From: Ricordea florida
Lineage: Eukaryota; Cnidaria; Anthozoa; Corallimorpharia; Ricordeidae
NCBI GenBank assembly: GCA_949710005.1
Contig: OX453273.1
Location: 6,716,206 to 6,780,205 of the forward strand
Length of the DNA stretch: 64,000 bases
Direction of reading: 5' to 3'
This document shows, piece by piece, positions 46,501 through 53,567 of this stretch (position 1 is its first letter; every line of letters starts with the position of its first letter). The translations under genes and the position numbers were made by a program. Under the pieces are notes generated by a model that ran no database searches, was not told the origin of the DNA, and saw only the letters and a list, made by a program, of their open reading frames with translations.

Positions 46501-49500
46501 ACTTTTCATGTGAAGAGTATTAATGACACCTCAAGCAAGCACATCAAGCCTCTTTGGTTAAGTACAGCAAGTGGAGGACCCATGTATCAGGTTGAATGCG
46601 AGATCGATACAGGCGCAGGATGCAATGTGATGCCTTTGTATCTGCACAAATCTTTATTTGGAGACAAGAGTCTTACCCCTACCCCTGTGCAGATATTCGG
46701 ATACGGAGAATCCCCTGTAACAAATCTAGGAGCGTGCACTATTGCGATTCATACTGGTCTTAGACAACAGCCACAAATGGCGACTTGTCAAGTGACTGAT
46801 ACTCGAGGGTATCTCATCCTAGGCAGAGAAACAGCCCAGCAAGTCGGCTACATTGCCTTTCCAGAGGTAACCCCACCCTCCTTAACCAGTACGCCGCAAA
46901 TCCATACAAGTGTTAATGCCCTGCGACCTGATTCCAGTGAGGTTAACAAGCCTACATGCGAGGTGTTGGATGATGCTGTCATCCTGAATGGAAAGAGACA
47001 CTGTTTGCCCATAACAAAGGAGTATGTGTTATCCGAATTCAGAGATATATTCGAAGGTATAGGAAAACTCCCAGGGGGAAAGTACCACATCCAACTAAAG
47101 CCAGACGCCCATCCTGTACAGCATCCACCTCGAGCAGTACCTGAGAAGAAGAAAGCAGCATACAAAGAAGAGCTTGAAAGATTGTGCAGTTTGGGAATCA
47201 TTGAATCAGTCCAGGGACACACAGACTGGATCAACAGCGTCGTTCCTGTCTCTAAGCCTGACGGTTCAATTCGACTATGCCTAGATCCAAAGGACCTTAA
47301 CAAGAGCATCAAAAGGAACCAGTACTATACGAAGACTATTGACGAAGTTAGTGCTGAACTCCACGGAGGAAAATATTTTACACTTGTTGATGCCAAGTCA
47401 GGGTATTGGATGGTGGAACTGGACAAAGAAAGTTCACTCTTAACTACTTTCAACACTCCATGGGGAAAATACAAGTGGCTCCGACTTCCCTTTGGTCTTA
47501 AAGTCAGTGCAGACGTATTTCAGGAGAGGTTAAATGCGGTCCTTAAAGATGTGAAAGGAATCACGGGATGCATTGACGACATCCTTACAAAAGGGATAGA
47601 TTCCAAGGATCATGACGTGAATCTACTCCAGTTACTTGAAACGGCACGAATGAACGGAATTAAGCTCATTCCAAAGAAGCTGCAGTTTAAAACAACTAAG
47701 TGCGATTTCTTCGGACAGACCATCACGCCAGAGGGTATGAAGGTAGACGACAGAAAGGTCGAGGCCATTAAACAGATGAAAGCACCAAAGGACAAGAAAG
47801 CTCTGCAGAGTTTCCAGGGAATGGTCAAGTATTTGAAACGCTACTCAGGCAAGTTGACGAGACTGTTCGAACCACTCAAACCACTGCTTCGGGAGGAAAC
47901 GGAATGGATCTGGGACTCTTCCCATCAAGATGCCTTCGATGCCATTAAAGAAGAGCTCTCCAGGACCCCAGTACTAGCGTTCTTTGACCGGAAAGCAGAA
48001 CACGTTATTCAGACTGACGCTTCCATGAAAGGATTAGGTGCCGTTTTGCTGCAAGAAGGAAAACCAGTGATCTATGTATCCAGAACTCTCACTCCTGCCG
48101 AGGAACGTTACTCGAACATCGAGAGGGAATTGCTAGGAGTGGTATTCGCCATGGAGAGGCTTCACAACTATGTGTTTGGTGAACCAGTCAGAGTTCAAAC
48201 AGACCACAAACCTCTAGAAACGATTTGGAAGAAGAGTATTGCCACTGCAAGCCCAAGACTTCAACGACTTCTTCTGAGGCTTGCAAAATACGAAATTCAA
48301 GTCGAGTACATTTGTGGGAAGGACAACTCAATTGCAGACGCCCTTAGTCGAGTCGACCCTCTCAGTCCAAAACCTATGGACTCAAAGCAGATGGATGTGA
48401 TTCCAGTGCATCACATCACTTCAACTGTTCCTGCCACAGACAACCGAATTGACAGAACCAGAATTGCCACCACTGCTGATCCAGCCTTGAGCCAGTTAAG
48501 GCATTATATCTTTCACGGTTGGCCGCTTCAGAGGCAGCAACTCCCAGAAGGATTGCAACATTATTGGAATTACCGTGAAGAACTTGCAGTCGAAGATGGC
48601 CTGATATTCAAAGCACATCGACTTGTGATTCCGACTTCACTTAGAGCAGAGTATCTTAAGGATCTTCATGTGGGCCACTTAGGAGAAGAGAAAACTCTGT
48701 TGAGAGCACGAGAGACAGTCTTTTGGCCCGGGATCTCGGATGACGTGAGAAATGCAGTTAAATTATGTGACGTATGCATGAAGTACAAGCCTGCTCAACA
48801 GAAGGAACCACTGGTACCGCATGATGTGCCCAGCTTGCCATGGTTCAAACTTGGAGTTGACATATTTGAGCATCGTTCTAACCATTATCTGCTGGTTGCT
48901 GACTACTTCAGCAAGTTTCCTGTTGTTAAGAAACTAACCAATCAGACGGCGAGACATGTGATCAGTCTTCTCAAGACAATATTTTCAGAATACGGGGTAC
49001 CAGCAACGGTGTACGCAGATCAGGGAACCCAGTTCGTGTCTCAAGAATTCAAACAATTTGCCGTGCAGTACAGATTCGAAGTGCAACACTCTAGCCCAAG
49101 GTATCCTCAGTCTAATGGTTTCATAGAGGCCATGGTCAAAGTAGTAAAGGGCATAATGGAGAAAGCCGAAGACTCGGGTTCTGATCCCCATCTTGCAATG
49201 TTAATTTATCGTGCGACCCCAATCAGACCAGGTCAGCTCAGCCCAGGAGAGATGCTTTCCCAGCGGAAATATAGAGCACTCCTTCCCATCCATCAATATC
49301 TGCATCCCAATCTGGAGATCAGCAGGGAAGCGCTACTAGCACAGAAACAAGCCCAGCGTGATGGCTATGATCAGACAGCCAAGAAACTTCAAGATCTACA
49401 ACAATTTCAGAGTATCCGATTCCAGTTAGATCCCAAGAAACCAATCTGGCAGAAAGCCACGGTGGTACAGCAGCCAAATGAAAGTTCGCCCAGGCGATAT

Positions 49501-52500
49501 GAGGTACAGGCTGAATCCGGTGCTCGCTATTTCAGGAATCGTCGCCATATTCGTCCAGCGATTGAGATCCAACCAGAAGAATTAAATCAGGTCCCATCAA
49601 TTCCCGGAACCGAACCAAAGTCACCGGTACCTGGACTTGTCAAGCAGCCCAGCTCAACAACAGCCGATGTTTCTGATCAGCCATTGCCCAAACAGTGTGT
49701 GCCGGGAAAGACCCCGGTCGGAATTGCGTTGTCTCGTCCACGATGAACTATTAGACCACCAACGAGACTAATTGAACATATCTAGAGACACTATAACAAT
49801 TTAAGAGAAATGTACTTACAGTGTATCGTATAAGTAATCGTGTTTTGACAAATTTTCGGATCAGCATCTCAACTTTAGCACATACGAGGGTATGAAATGT
49901 GTTCCAACTTTAGAGTACACACGGGTGCAAGAATCCTATGCTAGTTTTCTAGTCAATTATGTCATCATCTCTAAAAGAGGGGGGATGTTGCAATACGCTA
50001 TTGCATGTTAATTTAGCCAATGATTGTATAGATGGTTATTCCCAATACGGACCATTCTTTGTTTATATTCAATCAGCTAAAGATCGTGCTAAAATATAAT
50101 TATTCATGATGAAGTGTGATCTGGTAGAAAACCGTTAGGACGCCGAATAAAATTTCACTTGTAGGAAAAGTTGTCTTGTTGGAATATTTCCTCATACAGG
50201 AAGCATAAAGCACATGAGGAAACAATCATGTTTCATTTTTTCTCTTTAAAGTTCCAAACAATATGATGTGGTACAGGCATCTTGGCTGATACAGTGTTTG
50301 GTAGGTGTCCTCAAGAGGCATTTTGACATGGAAAAACAAACTTTTTTAAATTGAACAGGTAGTACAGTGTAGTAGACCCTTCTAAATAATTTAAAATGTG
50401 TAATTTGATTGGTCAATTATTGACCAATCAAAATGCACATACTGTGAGATATTATTATAATAGTCAATCAGTAGACTGCATGCATAGAAAGTCTAGGTGG
50501 ATGTTGATGGGCTAGTGATGAGCGAGAAGACTTGAATAAAACCTTTTGTTAACCCTTTAAGCCCCGAGGGGTCACCCTGGGACGAGTAAAATTGTCTGGC
50601 GTTAGCCAGAGTAAAATCTGTAAAGACACTACTGGAACTTAAAGGGTTAAGGAAAAAAGAAACAGGTGAAACACTGACGGTAATTGTACAAACTACTTGC
50701 AATGACAAATGAACAGCAATTACTGGCACCCTTTTTAATCAAATACTAACTCCATTGACAGGTATCACTAATACAGTGTTGTACTATTCCCATTTAAGGA
50801 ATGTGGTCATTTGTTGCCATGGCTACCAAGTCACATGTTACACACTTCACCATTAACTGCTGAGAAGTTTGCAGAAGAATATGATTGTCATGGAGACAGC
50901 TTTACAGAAGATGCCACAGTAGAGAGCCTTCGGAAAGTGTTTAAGAATGTGCAGGAACAGGTATACAGAGGAGTAGATGGCCTTTTTGAAGTTCTCTATT
51001 CTGTGCTTGCAAAAAGGCAACACAAATTATTATTTGACTCATCTCAGACAGGTCTCTTAGTACCTTTCCATTAATACATCCATAAAATTCTACAAGCACA
51101 TCCATGTCCAACATACTCCATCAGGTTCCAGTGGTGTCCAACATAATCCACCGGAGATCCAGGAAGTCCTATACCCCATTCACACCAAAGCTTAGACATG
51201 TTTAAACGCTGTTTAGTTAAACGCGGATTAAAATTGTTTCCTTTGTAAAAGCTGCTTACTGACATAATTTGTCAAATACAAATTTAGCACAAATGGAAAG
51301 ATCATGTTAAAATTCATTTGAATCCTGTGTAAAAGCCTTTGTTCCAGCATTTGGTTATCAATTTTCACATTTTATAATCTGGTTTAACTGAACATGTTTA
51401 GTTGGTGTGAATGGGGCATTAGTCATGAAAATGCTTTGTCCTGGAGGACATGACCTGAGACAACTTAGCATGCTACTTATATGCATGTAATATATGTCAT
51501 TCTAGAGGCATAGTATGCAACTTGAGTCTTGCTGTGTGTGTTGGACAACCATCACAAAACCCTGCCTACAATACATACCTGTCCAGAAAATTGCACATTG
51601 CTCATTGCATGTACATTTCTGATGGAAAATGGTTCTTGCTTAGAAACTTACATGTAACATGGTTTTCTCGGCTATTATTTATCAGTTTTCATGTTACAAT
51701 TGTCACTCTTAATTATTATTATTATTATTATTATGTTAATTATAACTAATTGATTTATTACTTGCTGTTCTCCCTTTAGAACTCTGCTGTTACCCCAACA
51801 GCTGATGAAATAGCTGCCACAGAGCAACGCTATTTTCCTAATGACTCCCCTCTAGGGTTATTCAGAACATGCAGGTGGGATTAGACATTTTTGGTTTCTT
51901 CTTACGCCCTAGTGGTTAAACTAGCTTTTGTAGTAAGTTGTAGACTTACAGACTCAATTAGTTTTGGTTTCCTTCTGTATTTGATCAATGAATATAGTTT
52001 AGTTTATCGTATATTGTATTCACATATAAATATGGTGGCACTCAGGGCATGTGGAGATCAGTGTGACCAGTGGCCACATGCTGACAAATGAGTCAGATAA
52101 TTAGGGTTGCAAAAATGAACCCTTTAAGCCCCAATAGTGTCTGTATAGATTTTACTCTGGCTAACGCCAGACGATTTTACTAGTCACAGGGAGACCCCTC
52201 GGGGCTTAAAGGGTTAAAAACTATCTCCTTAAGAAATAACTGAGCCTTCTCTTCTTTGTCTGCAATACAAAATGTACAGCTTTCACCATGATAGGTAGTC
52301 TTTTAGACTGTATTTGACTCACAAGACTTGTACTTTCAGGGTATATCTTGACCTGTACAGCAGTATTGGAGACACCGAAACGGTATGTTGTGGCATAGCC
52401 AGCAGGCATAACTTAATATCTATAACCAGGTCAGGGAAGCAGAGGAATTGAAGAGAAGCTTTGAAAAGAATCATGGCATGGTATTTGGAACAAATTGAAA

Positions 52501-53567
52501 ATTAAATTTGTAAACTTAATGTGTTCAGCTGAACAAAACATCCCAATCCCCTTGACTTTTTTTATTGGTTTTCCGGCAATGCTAAACCGTGCCTTGAGCA
52601 ATTACATACAACTTTCTATTGTAGGTTAACTATGGTAATCTGTAATCAAACTTGTATCCTCAACAGGAAGTTCCAAACTGCAGTCTTCAATTGATTGCTC
52701 TGTTACTCAGATTTTATGGGGCTCAAATCAGCAGCAACTTCAACAGCAAAGTAACCCATGTTGTTTTTGATGAAAGGTATGTCCAGTTTTTTTACTATCA
52801 AAGTTGCACAAATAACAAACTCGTAAAATATAAAATATCCAGACAACAAGTGAAGCGAGTTGAAATGCAGCAGTTTTTTTGCTGCGATAATTTTTGCAAA
52901 TGTGTTTAATACTTGTACTTACTGTGGTTTCTTTCCCTTTTCCTTCTCAAGAAATACAAGATAAAGCTACTGTAAAAACAGTTGTGGTCATTGCACTTTT
53001 ATCTCCCAGGACTTCCTGCCTGGTTAAATGTAGTAAATGCCTGACATTTTCCTTGGTTTATTGCACTCAGTAGAAATAATTTAATTATGTTATGCTTGGC
53101 AATAATGATATTGTACTGTGGGTTGTGGAGAAGGGGAGTGTGAAGGGCCTATATCAAATCTTAGGTTAACTTCAATTTTGGAAACACTTATCAATTTGTA
53201 CAAGCCATGTTGTGATGTTAAAATTTGATCAGTTTCAGGCAAAACCAAAGTTAACTTGAAACTCAATGTACCCAGTAATTTCTTTATTCCCTCAGTGTTT
53301 CAATAACTTTGTGGTTTCACAGCAGAAAATTGAAAACCAATCTGAGTAACTATGTAGACCTGCTGAAGAATTTGGTTTTACAGTTTGTGTCAAGATTTCT
53401 TTTGTTTATTTGTTTCCAGTGATTTGAGCCGCCTTGGTGAGTTTCAGAGAATAATGAGAGACAGACGCCATAAGCAACATTTTGTGTTGAAAGACTGGGT
53501 ACTTAAGTCTGTAGAGGCAGGGTACTTGCATCCTGAAAGAACGTTTGGACCTAAAGCCCAACCTTGA
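22734..53567 (+). CDS. LIG4: DNA ligase IV, 30 exons, complete
   Basis: ATP-dependent ligase that seals double-strand breaks with XRCC4/XLF in non-homologous end joining in the nucleus. Exons: 22734-22907, 23825-23902, 25503-25604, 26424-26491, 27587-27710, 29506-29532, 29679-29771, 30223-30327, 30680-30786, 31379-31459, 31792-31857, 32033-32082, 33570-33666, 34574-34633, 35719-35819, 37372-37424, 37552-37590, 38347-38442, 38575-38694, 39990-40069, 40979-41084, 42140-42289, 43496-43585, 44261-44349, 50252-50300, 50799-50960, 51780-51874, 52340-52382, 52667-52776, 53420-53567. Every junction is GT/AG and in phase. The total is 2763 bp, 920 codons plus stop, close to the 911 of human LIG4. The catalytic KIDGER lysine is residue 272. 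The start may be the second ATG (22743, better context, [12 protein letters not shown]). Intron 24 contains a full-length retrotransposon. No break is seen in the coding sequence. Confidence 0.96.
23116..23269. mobile_element. 154-bp palindromic MITE, LIG4 intron 1
   Basis: The ends GTAAGATTTCCGCTCAGGTC and CTACTTCATTATGCATGCTG have inverse copies at 23229-23269 with few mismatches. No coding capacity. Confidence 0.8.
23480..23790 (+). repeat. dispersed repeat, copy A (LIG4 intron 1)
   Basis: A block with GATTGGCTGAGA, AAGTTGAAATTGAGTGCAGA and a CCCTACAGGC..GTGCAATTTTTTC tail recurs in the same orientation and order at 29918-30185 in intron 7. Confidence 0.7.
24477..24700 (+). repeat. SINE-like dispersed repeat with TTGA tail
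   Basis: It contains GGGACATTAAAGAACC, GAGTAGGGGATGTAGAAC and GGTGTTGTGGTTAGGCC and ends in ATTGATTGATTGATTG. I recall this arrangement as a common coral/anemone interspersed repeat. Boundaries are approximate. Confidence 0.5.
24941..25437. mobile_element. 497-bp foldback with AACTAGGTGATAT tandem arms (copy 1)
   Basis: The outer arms carry tandem TTTTTTAACTAGGTGATAT units (left) and ATATCACCTAGTTAAAAAA units (right). The inner arms GTCACAGGTCATTGTTTTAC through CATTCATTAAAG are almost perfect inverse copies around a loop at about 25181-25213. A second, left-truncated copy lies at 32209-32540. Confidence 0.88.
25975..26180 (+). repeat. dispersed repeat, copy A (LIG4 intron 3)
   Basis: TTCACAGCCTTGC..AATCAC, a GAAGAA stretch, TTCATTATTTCAA and CACCTGGTTGCAATGTGCAC recur in the same order at 41460-41640. 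Confidence 0.65.
26654..26803. repeat. 15-bp minisatellite, 10 copies (LIG4 intron 4)
   Basis: Ten copies of ATCAACTAGCTTTTT; two carry G for A (ATCGACTAG). Confidence 0.95.
26945..27125. mobile_element. palindromic MITE (LIG4 intron 4)
   Basis: GTATAGGTAATAGCATGG..ATTTGGAATAAATACCAC..GAGATATTTCAAAATTGT pairs with the inverse at about 27052-27125, around an 50-bp loop. Confidence 0.75.
27820..28149. mobile_element. 330-bp element with CAGGGCTCGAC-type ends and ATAAT duplication
   Basis: The left end CATGGCTCGAC and right end GTCGAGCCCTG are inverse except one base. ATAAT flanks both sides (27815-27819 and 28150-28154). The interior repeats GGCGAC..GGCCCCAAGATTTTT twice. No coding capacity. 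Confidence 0.7.
28631..29006 (+). mobile_element. 376-bp hairpin-bearing repeat, copy A (LIG4 intron 5)
   Basis: It starts TAGAAAACAGTCCTAAGAAA and ends TTTTCTATTTCTTA. The inner inverse arms GTGTTTCTAT(T/A)GAGTTATAG and CACTCGTGAAAGTTTGGGAG pair across the centre. A second copy in the same orientation is at 40354-40726. Confidence 0.85.
29292..29444. mobile_element. foldback hairpin (LIG4 intron 5)
   Basis: GGATATGAAGAATTAAGC..GGTGTTATCCAC pairs with the inverse across a short CTCGGCCTACGGCCTCT loop. Weaker pairing continues out to AAGCAATT. It lies 62 bp before the 27-nt LIG4 exon 6. Confidence 0.85.
29918..30185 (+). repeat. dispersed repeat, copy B, with telomere-like (CCCTAA) motif
   Basis: Same family as 23480-23790. 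At 30120-30141 it carries three CCCTAA units in a row, absent from copy A. Confidence 0.7.
30680..37424 (+). CDS. LIG4: LIG4 exons 9-16: nucleotidyltransferase domain
   Basis: Exon 9 holds motif [12 protein letters not shown] (the adenylated lysine). Exon 11 holds motif [14 protein letters not shown]. Exon 13 has [15 protein letters not shown]. Exon 15 has motif [12 protein letters not shown]. Exon 16 has motif V, WVKIKPEY. All catalytic motifs of an ATP-dependent ligase are intact. Confidence 0.95.
31943..31987. repeat. ATC/TCA microsatellite (LIG4 intron 11)
   Basis: A near-continuous CATCATCAT run with one TTATCA interruption. Confidence 0.9.
32209..32540. mobile_element. truncated second copy of the AACTAGGTGATAT foldback
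   Basis: The inner hairpin GGTCACAGGTTATTGTTTTA..CATTCATTAAAGC and the right-hand ATATCACCTAGTTAAAAAA units match copy 1 at 24941-25437. The left tandem arm is missing, and the loop sequence is in the opposite orientation relative to the arms. Confidence 0.85.
33401..33545. mobile_element. 145-bp palindromic MITE (LIG4 intron 12)
   Basis: ACTTATTAACC..GGTCATTACA..AATCTCAGACC..TTGACATATTGACC pairs with its inverse at 33480-33545 around a 12-bp loop. It ends 24 bp before exon 13. Confidence 0.85.
34172..34315. mobile_element. 144-bp element with CAACGTGGGGGAGAA tandem core
   Basis: The inverse ends are AGTCTCCTCTGCAGCC and GGCTGCGGAGGAGATTA, then GATCGTCACGCAAC and GTTGCGTGACTATC. The centre has four copies of CAA(C/T)GTGGG(A/G)GAGAA. 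Confidence 0.8.
34339..34430 (+). repeat. tRNA-derived SINE head
   Basis: TAGCTCAGTTGGTAACAGCA matches an A-box region and GGTTTGAATTCCGTTC a B-box region with tRNA-like spacing, followed by a T tract. No cloverleaf with a proper anticodon stem was confirmed, so a SINE or tRNA pseudogene is more likely than a working tRNA. Confidence 0.6.
35069..35306 (+). mobile_element. hairpin-bearing repeat, copy A (LIG4 intron 14)
   Basis: TAACCAAGTTCAAGGTCCGT..GTAAGTTACGG..TTATGGCCCATGCG pairs with a nearby inverse. It ends in TTTAGTGGGCCGTAC..CCTGCTAAACTGACCAATCA. An inverted copy is at 44497-44752. Confidence 0.8.
36744..36996. mobile_element. 253-bp MITE with ATGCTGCGTTCACA ends
   Basis: The ends ATGCTGCGTTCACA and TGTGAATGCAGCAT are inverse (one mismatch). 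The subterminal GTTCAGTTAAA / TTCAACTAAAC also pair. Related to 51174-51416. Confidence 0.7.
37552..41084 (+). CDS. LIG4: LIG4 exons 17-21: OB-fold domain
   Basis: Encodes [67 protein letters not shown] and [25 protein letters not shown]-type motif VI is recognisable as LRFPR. The acceptor of exon 20 (39989) directly follows a 575-bp tetranucleotide tract. Confidence 0.95.
39415..39985. repeat. compound ATCC / CTAT microsatellite abutting LIG4 exon 20
   Basis: About 200 bp of CATC-CATC repeats (to about 39617) switch to about 370 bp of CTAT repeats with interspersed CTAATATTTAT. The tract ends 4 bp before the AACAG acceptor of exon 20. The minus-strand Met/Asp/Gly/Trp-rich open frames here are repeat artefacts. 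Confidence 0.95.
40354..40726 (+). mobile_element. hairpin-bearing repeat, copy B (LIG4 intron 20)
   Basis: Same family, order and orientation as 28631-29006, including the GCACGAGCTGTTGACGTAAT block and the inner hairpin. Confidence 0.85.
41460..41640 (+). repeat. dispersed repeat, copy B (LIG4 intron 21)
   Basis: Matches 25975-26180 over CCTTCACAGCCTTGC, TTCATTATTTCAAGC and CCACCTGGTTGCAATGTGCA. Confidence 0.65.
42140..42289 (+). CDS. LIG4: LIG4 exon 22: linker to the BRCT domains
   Basis: 50 codons with a basic cluster AKKKRR, comparable with the EKKRK region of human LIG4, which contributes to nuclear localisation. The length keeps the frame. The acceptor GGTAAGTAG is weak in the last bases but has a T-rich tract just upstream. 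Confidence 0.85.
42793..42951. mobile_element. foldback hairpin (LIG4 intron 22)
   Basis: TTAAAATGAATT..CTAGTTTGATTTGTTTTTCC..TTTCAGATTA pairs with the inverse at 42873-42951. A single-arm relative lies at about 31548-31610. Confidence 0.8.
43496..50960 (+). CDS. LIG4: LIG4 exons 23-26: first BRCT domain
   Basis: Encodes [40 protein letters not shown], then after the retrotransposon-bearing intron [15 protein letters not shown] with the BRCT tryptophan. Exon 26 has [19 protein letters not shown] and EYDCHGDSF. This matches human BRCT1 (DVVKPAWLLEC, REYDCYGDS). Confidence 0.94.
44497..44752 (-). mobile_element. hairpin-bearing repeat, inverted copy (LIG4 intron 24)
   Basis: Reverse-oriented relative of 35069-35306: TTTAGTGGGCCATAC..CCTGCTAAATTC, GGTCCATGCGG and GACCTTGAACTCGGTTAGTA. 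Confidence 0.8.
45155..45393 (+). repeat. left LTR
   Basis: 239 bp with a TATA-like AAAATATAATTATT near 45260 and AATAAA at 45315-45320, giving promoter and polyadenylation signals. Begins TG, ends CA. Confidence 0.96.
45394..45410 (+). promoter_or_regulatory. primer binding site candidate
   Basis: TGGTGTCAGGAGTGGAA starts at the first base after the LTR, as expected for tRNA-primed minus-strand synthesis. Which tRNA is used was not determined. Confidence 0.7.
45499..49746 (+). CDS. gag-pol polyprotein of the Ty3/gypsy element
   Basis: A single 1,415-codon frame. The open frame extends upstream into the LTR, but ATG 45499 (TCACCATGG context) is the likely start. Order: capsid-like gag; two zinc knuckles ([28 protein letters not shown]) at about residues 237-272; aspartic protease ([12 protein letters not shown]) near 369; reverse transcriptase with [25 protein letters not shown] and the catalytic CIDDIL near 691; RNase H ([14 protein letters not shown]) near 838; integrase with HVGH..CDVC zinc site and catalytic Asp1121, Asp1174, Glu1210 (35 residues between the last two). 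No stop or frameshift. Gag and pol in one frame implies protease processing without frameshifting. Gene order with RNase H before integrase marks it as Ty3/gypsy rather than copia. Confidence 0.96.
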   Translation: MEVLAKGPILDWTNDGKLHERFLEWKKKVSIFCRGLVMTKADPEFVFLCIYQWSGERGQNILDKATISSDDRKKWEIHLGKVEEQCKPRGSKLVAATQYKVLTQGDMELPEYIEKCRLVTDACGWPENAKDMALRNAILLGLKNPNVYQKCLEEDQDSLTAERVIEIATLLYNSDRQRSIMQTLSTATAAATAIQQGSTQIHKVQTKHQKGGKSTEWSNRDKTSKDKEHGETKRQTCFCCGAKPAHARSQCPAKDVICYKCGKKGHYKKCCKSKTGKRGTIGEPRQVQVHGLQAPLTGASVNQTSVRDPTQDYHMMFGPQVLQDDQHTMFHHIQTFHVKSINDTSSKHIKPLWLSTASGGPMYQVECEIDTGAGCNVMPLYLHKSLFGDKSLTPTPVQIFGYGESPVTNLGACTIAIHTGLRQQPQMATCQVTDTRGYLILGRETAQQVGYIAFPEVTPPSLTSTPQIHTSVNALRPDSSEVNKPTCEVLDDAVILNGKRHCLPITKEYVLSEFRDIFEGIGKLPGGKYHIQLKPDAHPVQHPPRAVPEKKKAAYKEELERLCSLGIIESVQGHTDWINSVVPVSKPDGSIRLCLDPKDLNKSIKRNQYYTKTIDEVSAELHGGKYFTLVDAKSGYWMVELDKESSLLTTFNTPWGKYKWLRLPFGLKVSADVFQERLNAVLKDVKGITGCIDDILTKGIDSKDHDVNLLQLLETARMNGIKLIPKKLQFKTTKCDFFGQTITPEGMKVDDRKVEAIKQMKAPKDKKALQSFQGMVKYLKRYSGKLTRLFEPLKPLLREETEWIWDSSHQDAFDAIKEELSRTPVLAFFDRKAEHVIQTDASMKGLGAVLLQEGKPVIYVSRTLTPAEERYSNIERELLGVVFAMERLHNYVFGEPVRVQTDHKPLETIWKKSIATASPRLQRLLLRLAKYEIQVEYICGKDNSIADALSRVDPLSPKPMDSKQMDVIPVHHITSTVPATDNRIDRTRIATTADPALSQLRHYIFHGWPLQRQQLPEGLQHYWNYREELAVEDGLIFKAHRLVIPTSLRAEYLKDLHVGHLGEEKTLLRARETVFWPGISDDVRNAVKLCDVCMKYKPAQQKEPLVPHDVPSLPWFKLGVDIFEHRSNHYLLVADYFSKFPVVKKLTNQTARHVISLLKTIFSEYGVPATVYADQGTQFVSQEFKQFAVQYRFEVQHSSPRYPQSNGFIEAMVKVVKGIMEKAEDSGSDPHLAMLIYRATPIRPGQLSPGEMLSQRKYRALLPIHQYLHPNLEISREALLAQKQAQRDGYDQTAKKLQDLQQFQSIRFQLDPKKPIWQKATVVQQPNESSPRRYEVQAESGARYFRNRRHIRPAIEIQPEELNQVPSIPGTEPKSPVPGLVKQPSSTTADVSDQPLPKQCVPGKTPVGIALSRPR
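49973..49985 (+). promoter_or_regulatory. polypurine tract
   Basis: AAAAGAGGGGGGA ends at the base before the right LTR, the usual position of the plus-strand primer. Confidence 0.85.
49986..50224 (+). repeat. right LTR
   Basis: Reads identical to the left LTR, with AATAAA at 50146-50151 in the LIG4 sense direction. Its last base is 27 bp before LIG4 exon 25. Confidence 0.96.
50548..50650. mobile_element. 103-bp AACCCTTTAAG palindromic MITE, copy A
   Basis: The ends TTAACCCTTTAAG and CTTAAAGGGTTAA are inverse. It has an inner GTCTGGCGTTAGCCAGAGTA. It lies in LIG4 intron 25. An inverted relative is at 52114-52218. Confidence 0.85.
51174..51416. mobile_element. 243-bp MITE with CCCCATTCACACC ends
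   Basis: CCCCATTCACACCAA and TTGGTGTGAATGGGG are inverse ends, with AAGCTTAGACATG.. inside. Related to 36744-36996. It lies in LIG4 intron 26. Confidence 0.8.
51780..53567 (+). CDS. LIG4: LIG4 exons 27-30: XRCC4-binding linker and second BRCT
   Basis: Exon 27 encodes [20 protein letters not shown] and FRTCR, which aligns with the human XRCC4-interacting stretch ADLEYRYSWDCSPLSMFRR. Exons 28-30 give [30 protein letters not shown] with THVVFDER, and [20 protein letters not shown] before TGA at 53565-53567. The core binding features are kept, so partner binding is probably conserved. Confidence 0.93.
52114..52218. mobile_element. 105-bp AACCCTTTAAG palindromic MITE, copy B (inverted)
   Basis: AACCCTTTAAGCCCC and GGGGCTTAAAGGGTT ends, with CTCTGGCTAACGCCAGACGA inside. 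It is in the opposite orientation to copy A, in LIG4 intron 27. Confidence 0.85.

Larger units (their letters stand above)
45155..50224 (+). mobile_element. full-length Ty3/gypsy LTR retrotransposon
   Basis: 5,070 bp with two 239-bp LTRs (TGTTGC..AAACA) that read as identical base for base. They are flanked by a direct ATCAT duplication (45150-45154 and 50225-50229). A primer-binding-site candidate (TGGTGTCAGGAGTGG) follows the left LTR directly and a purine tract (AAAAGAGGGGGGA) precedes the right LTR. One intact gag-pol frame lies between. All features say a young, possibly active insertion in LIG4 intron 24, in the same direction as LIG4. Confidence 0.97.
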
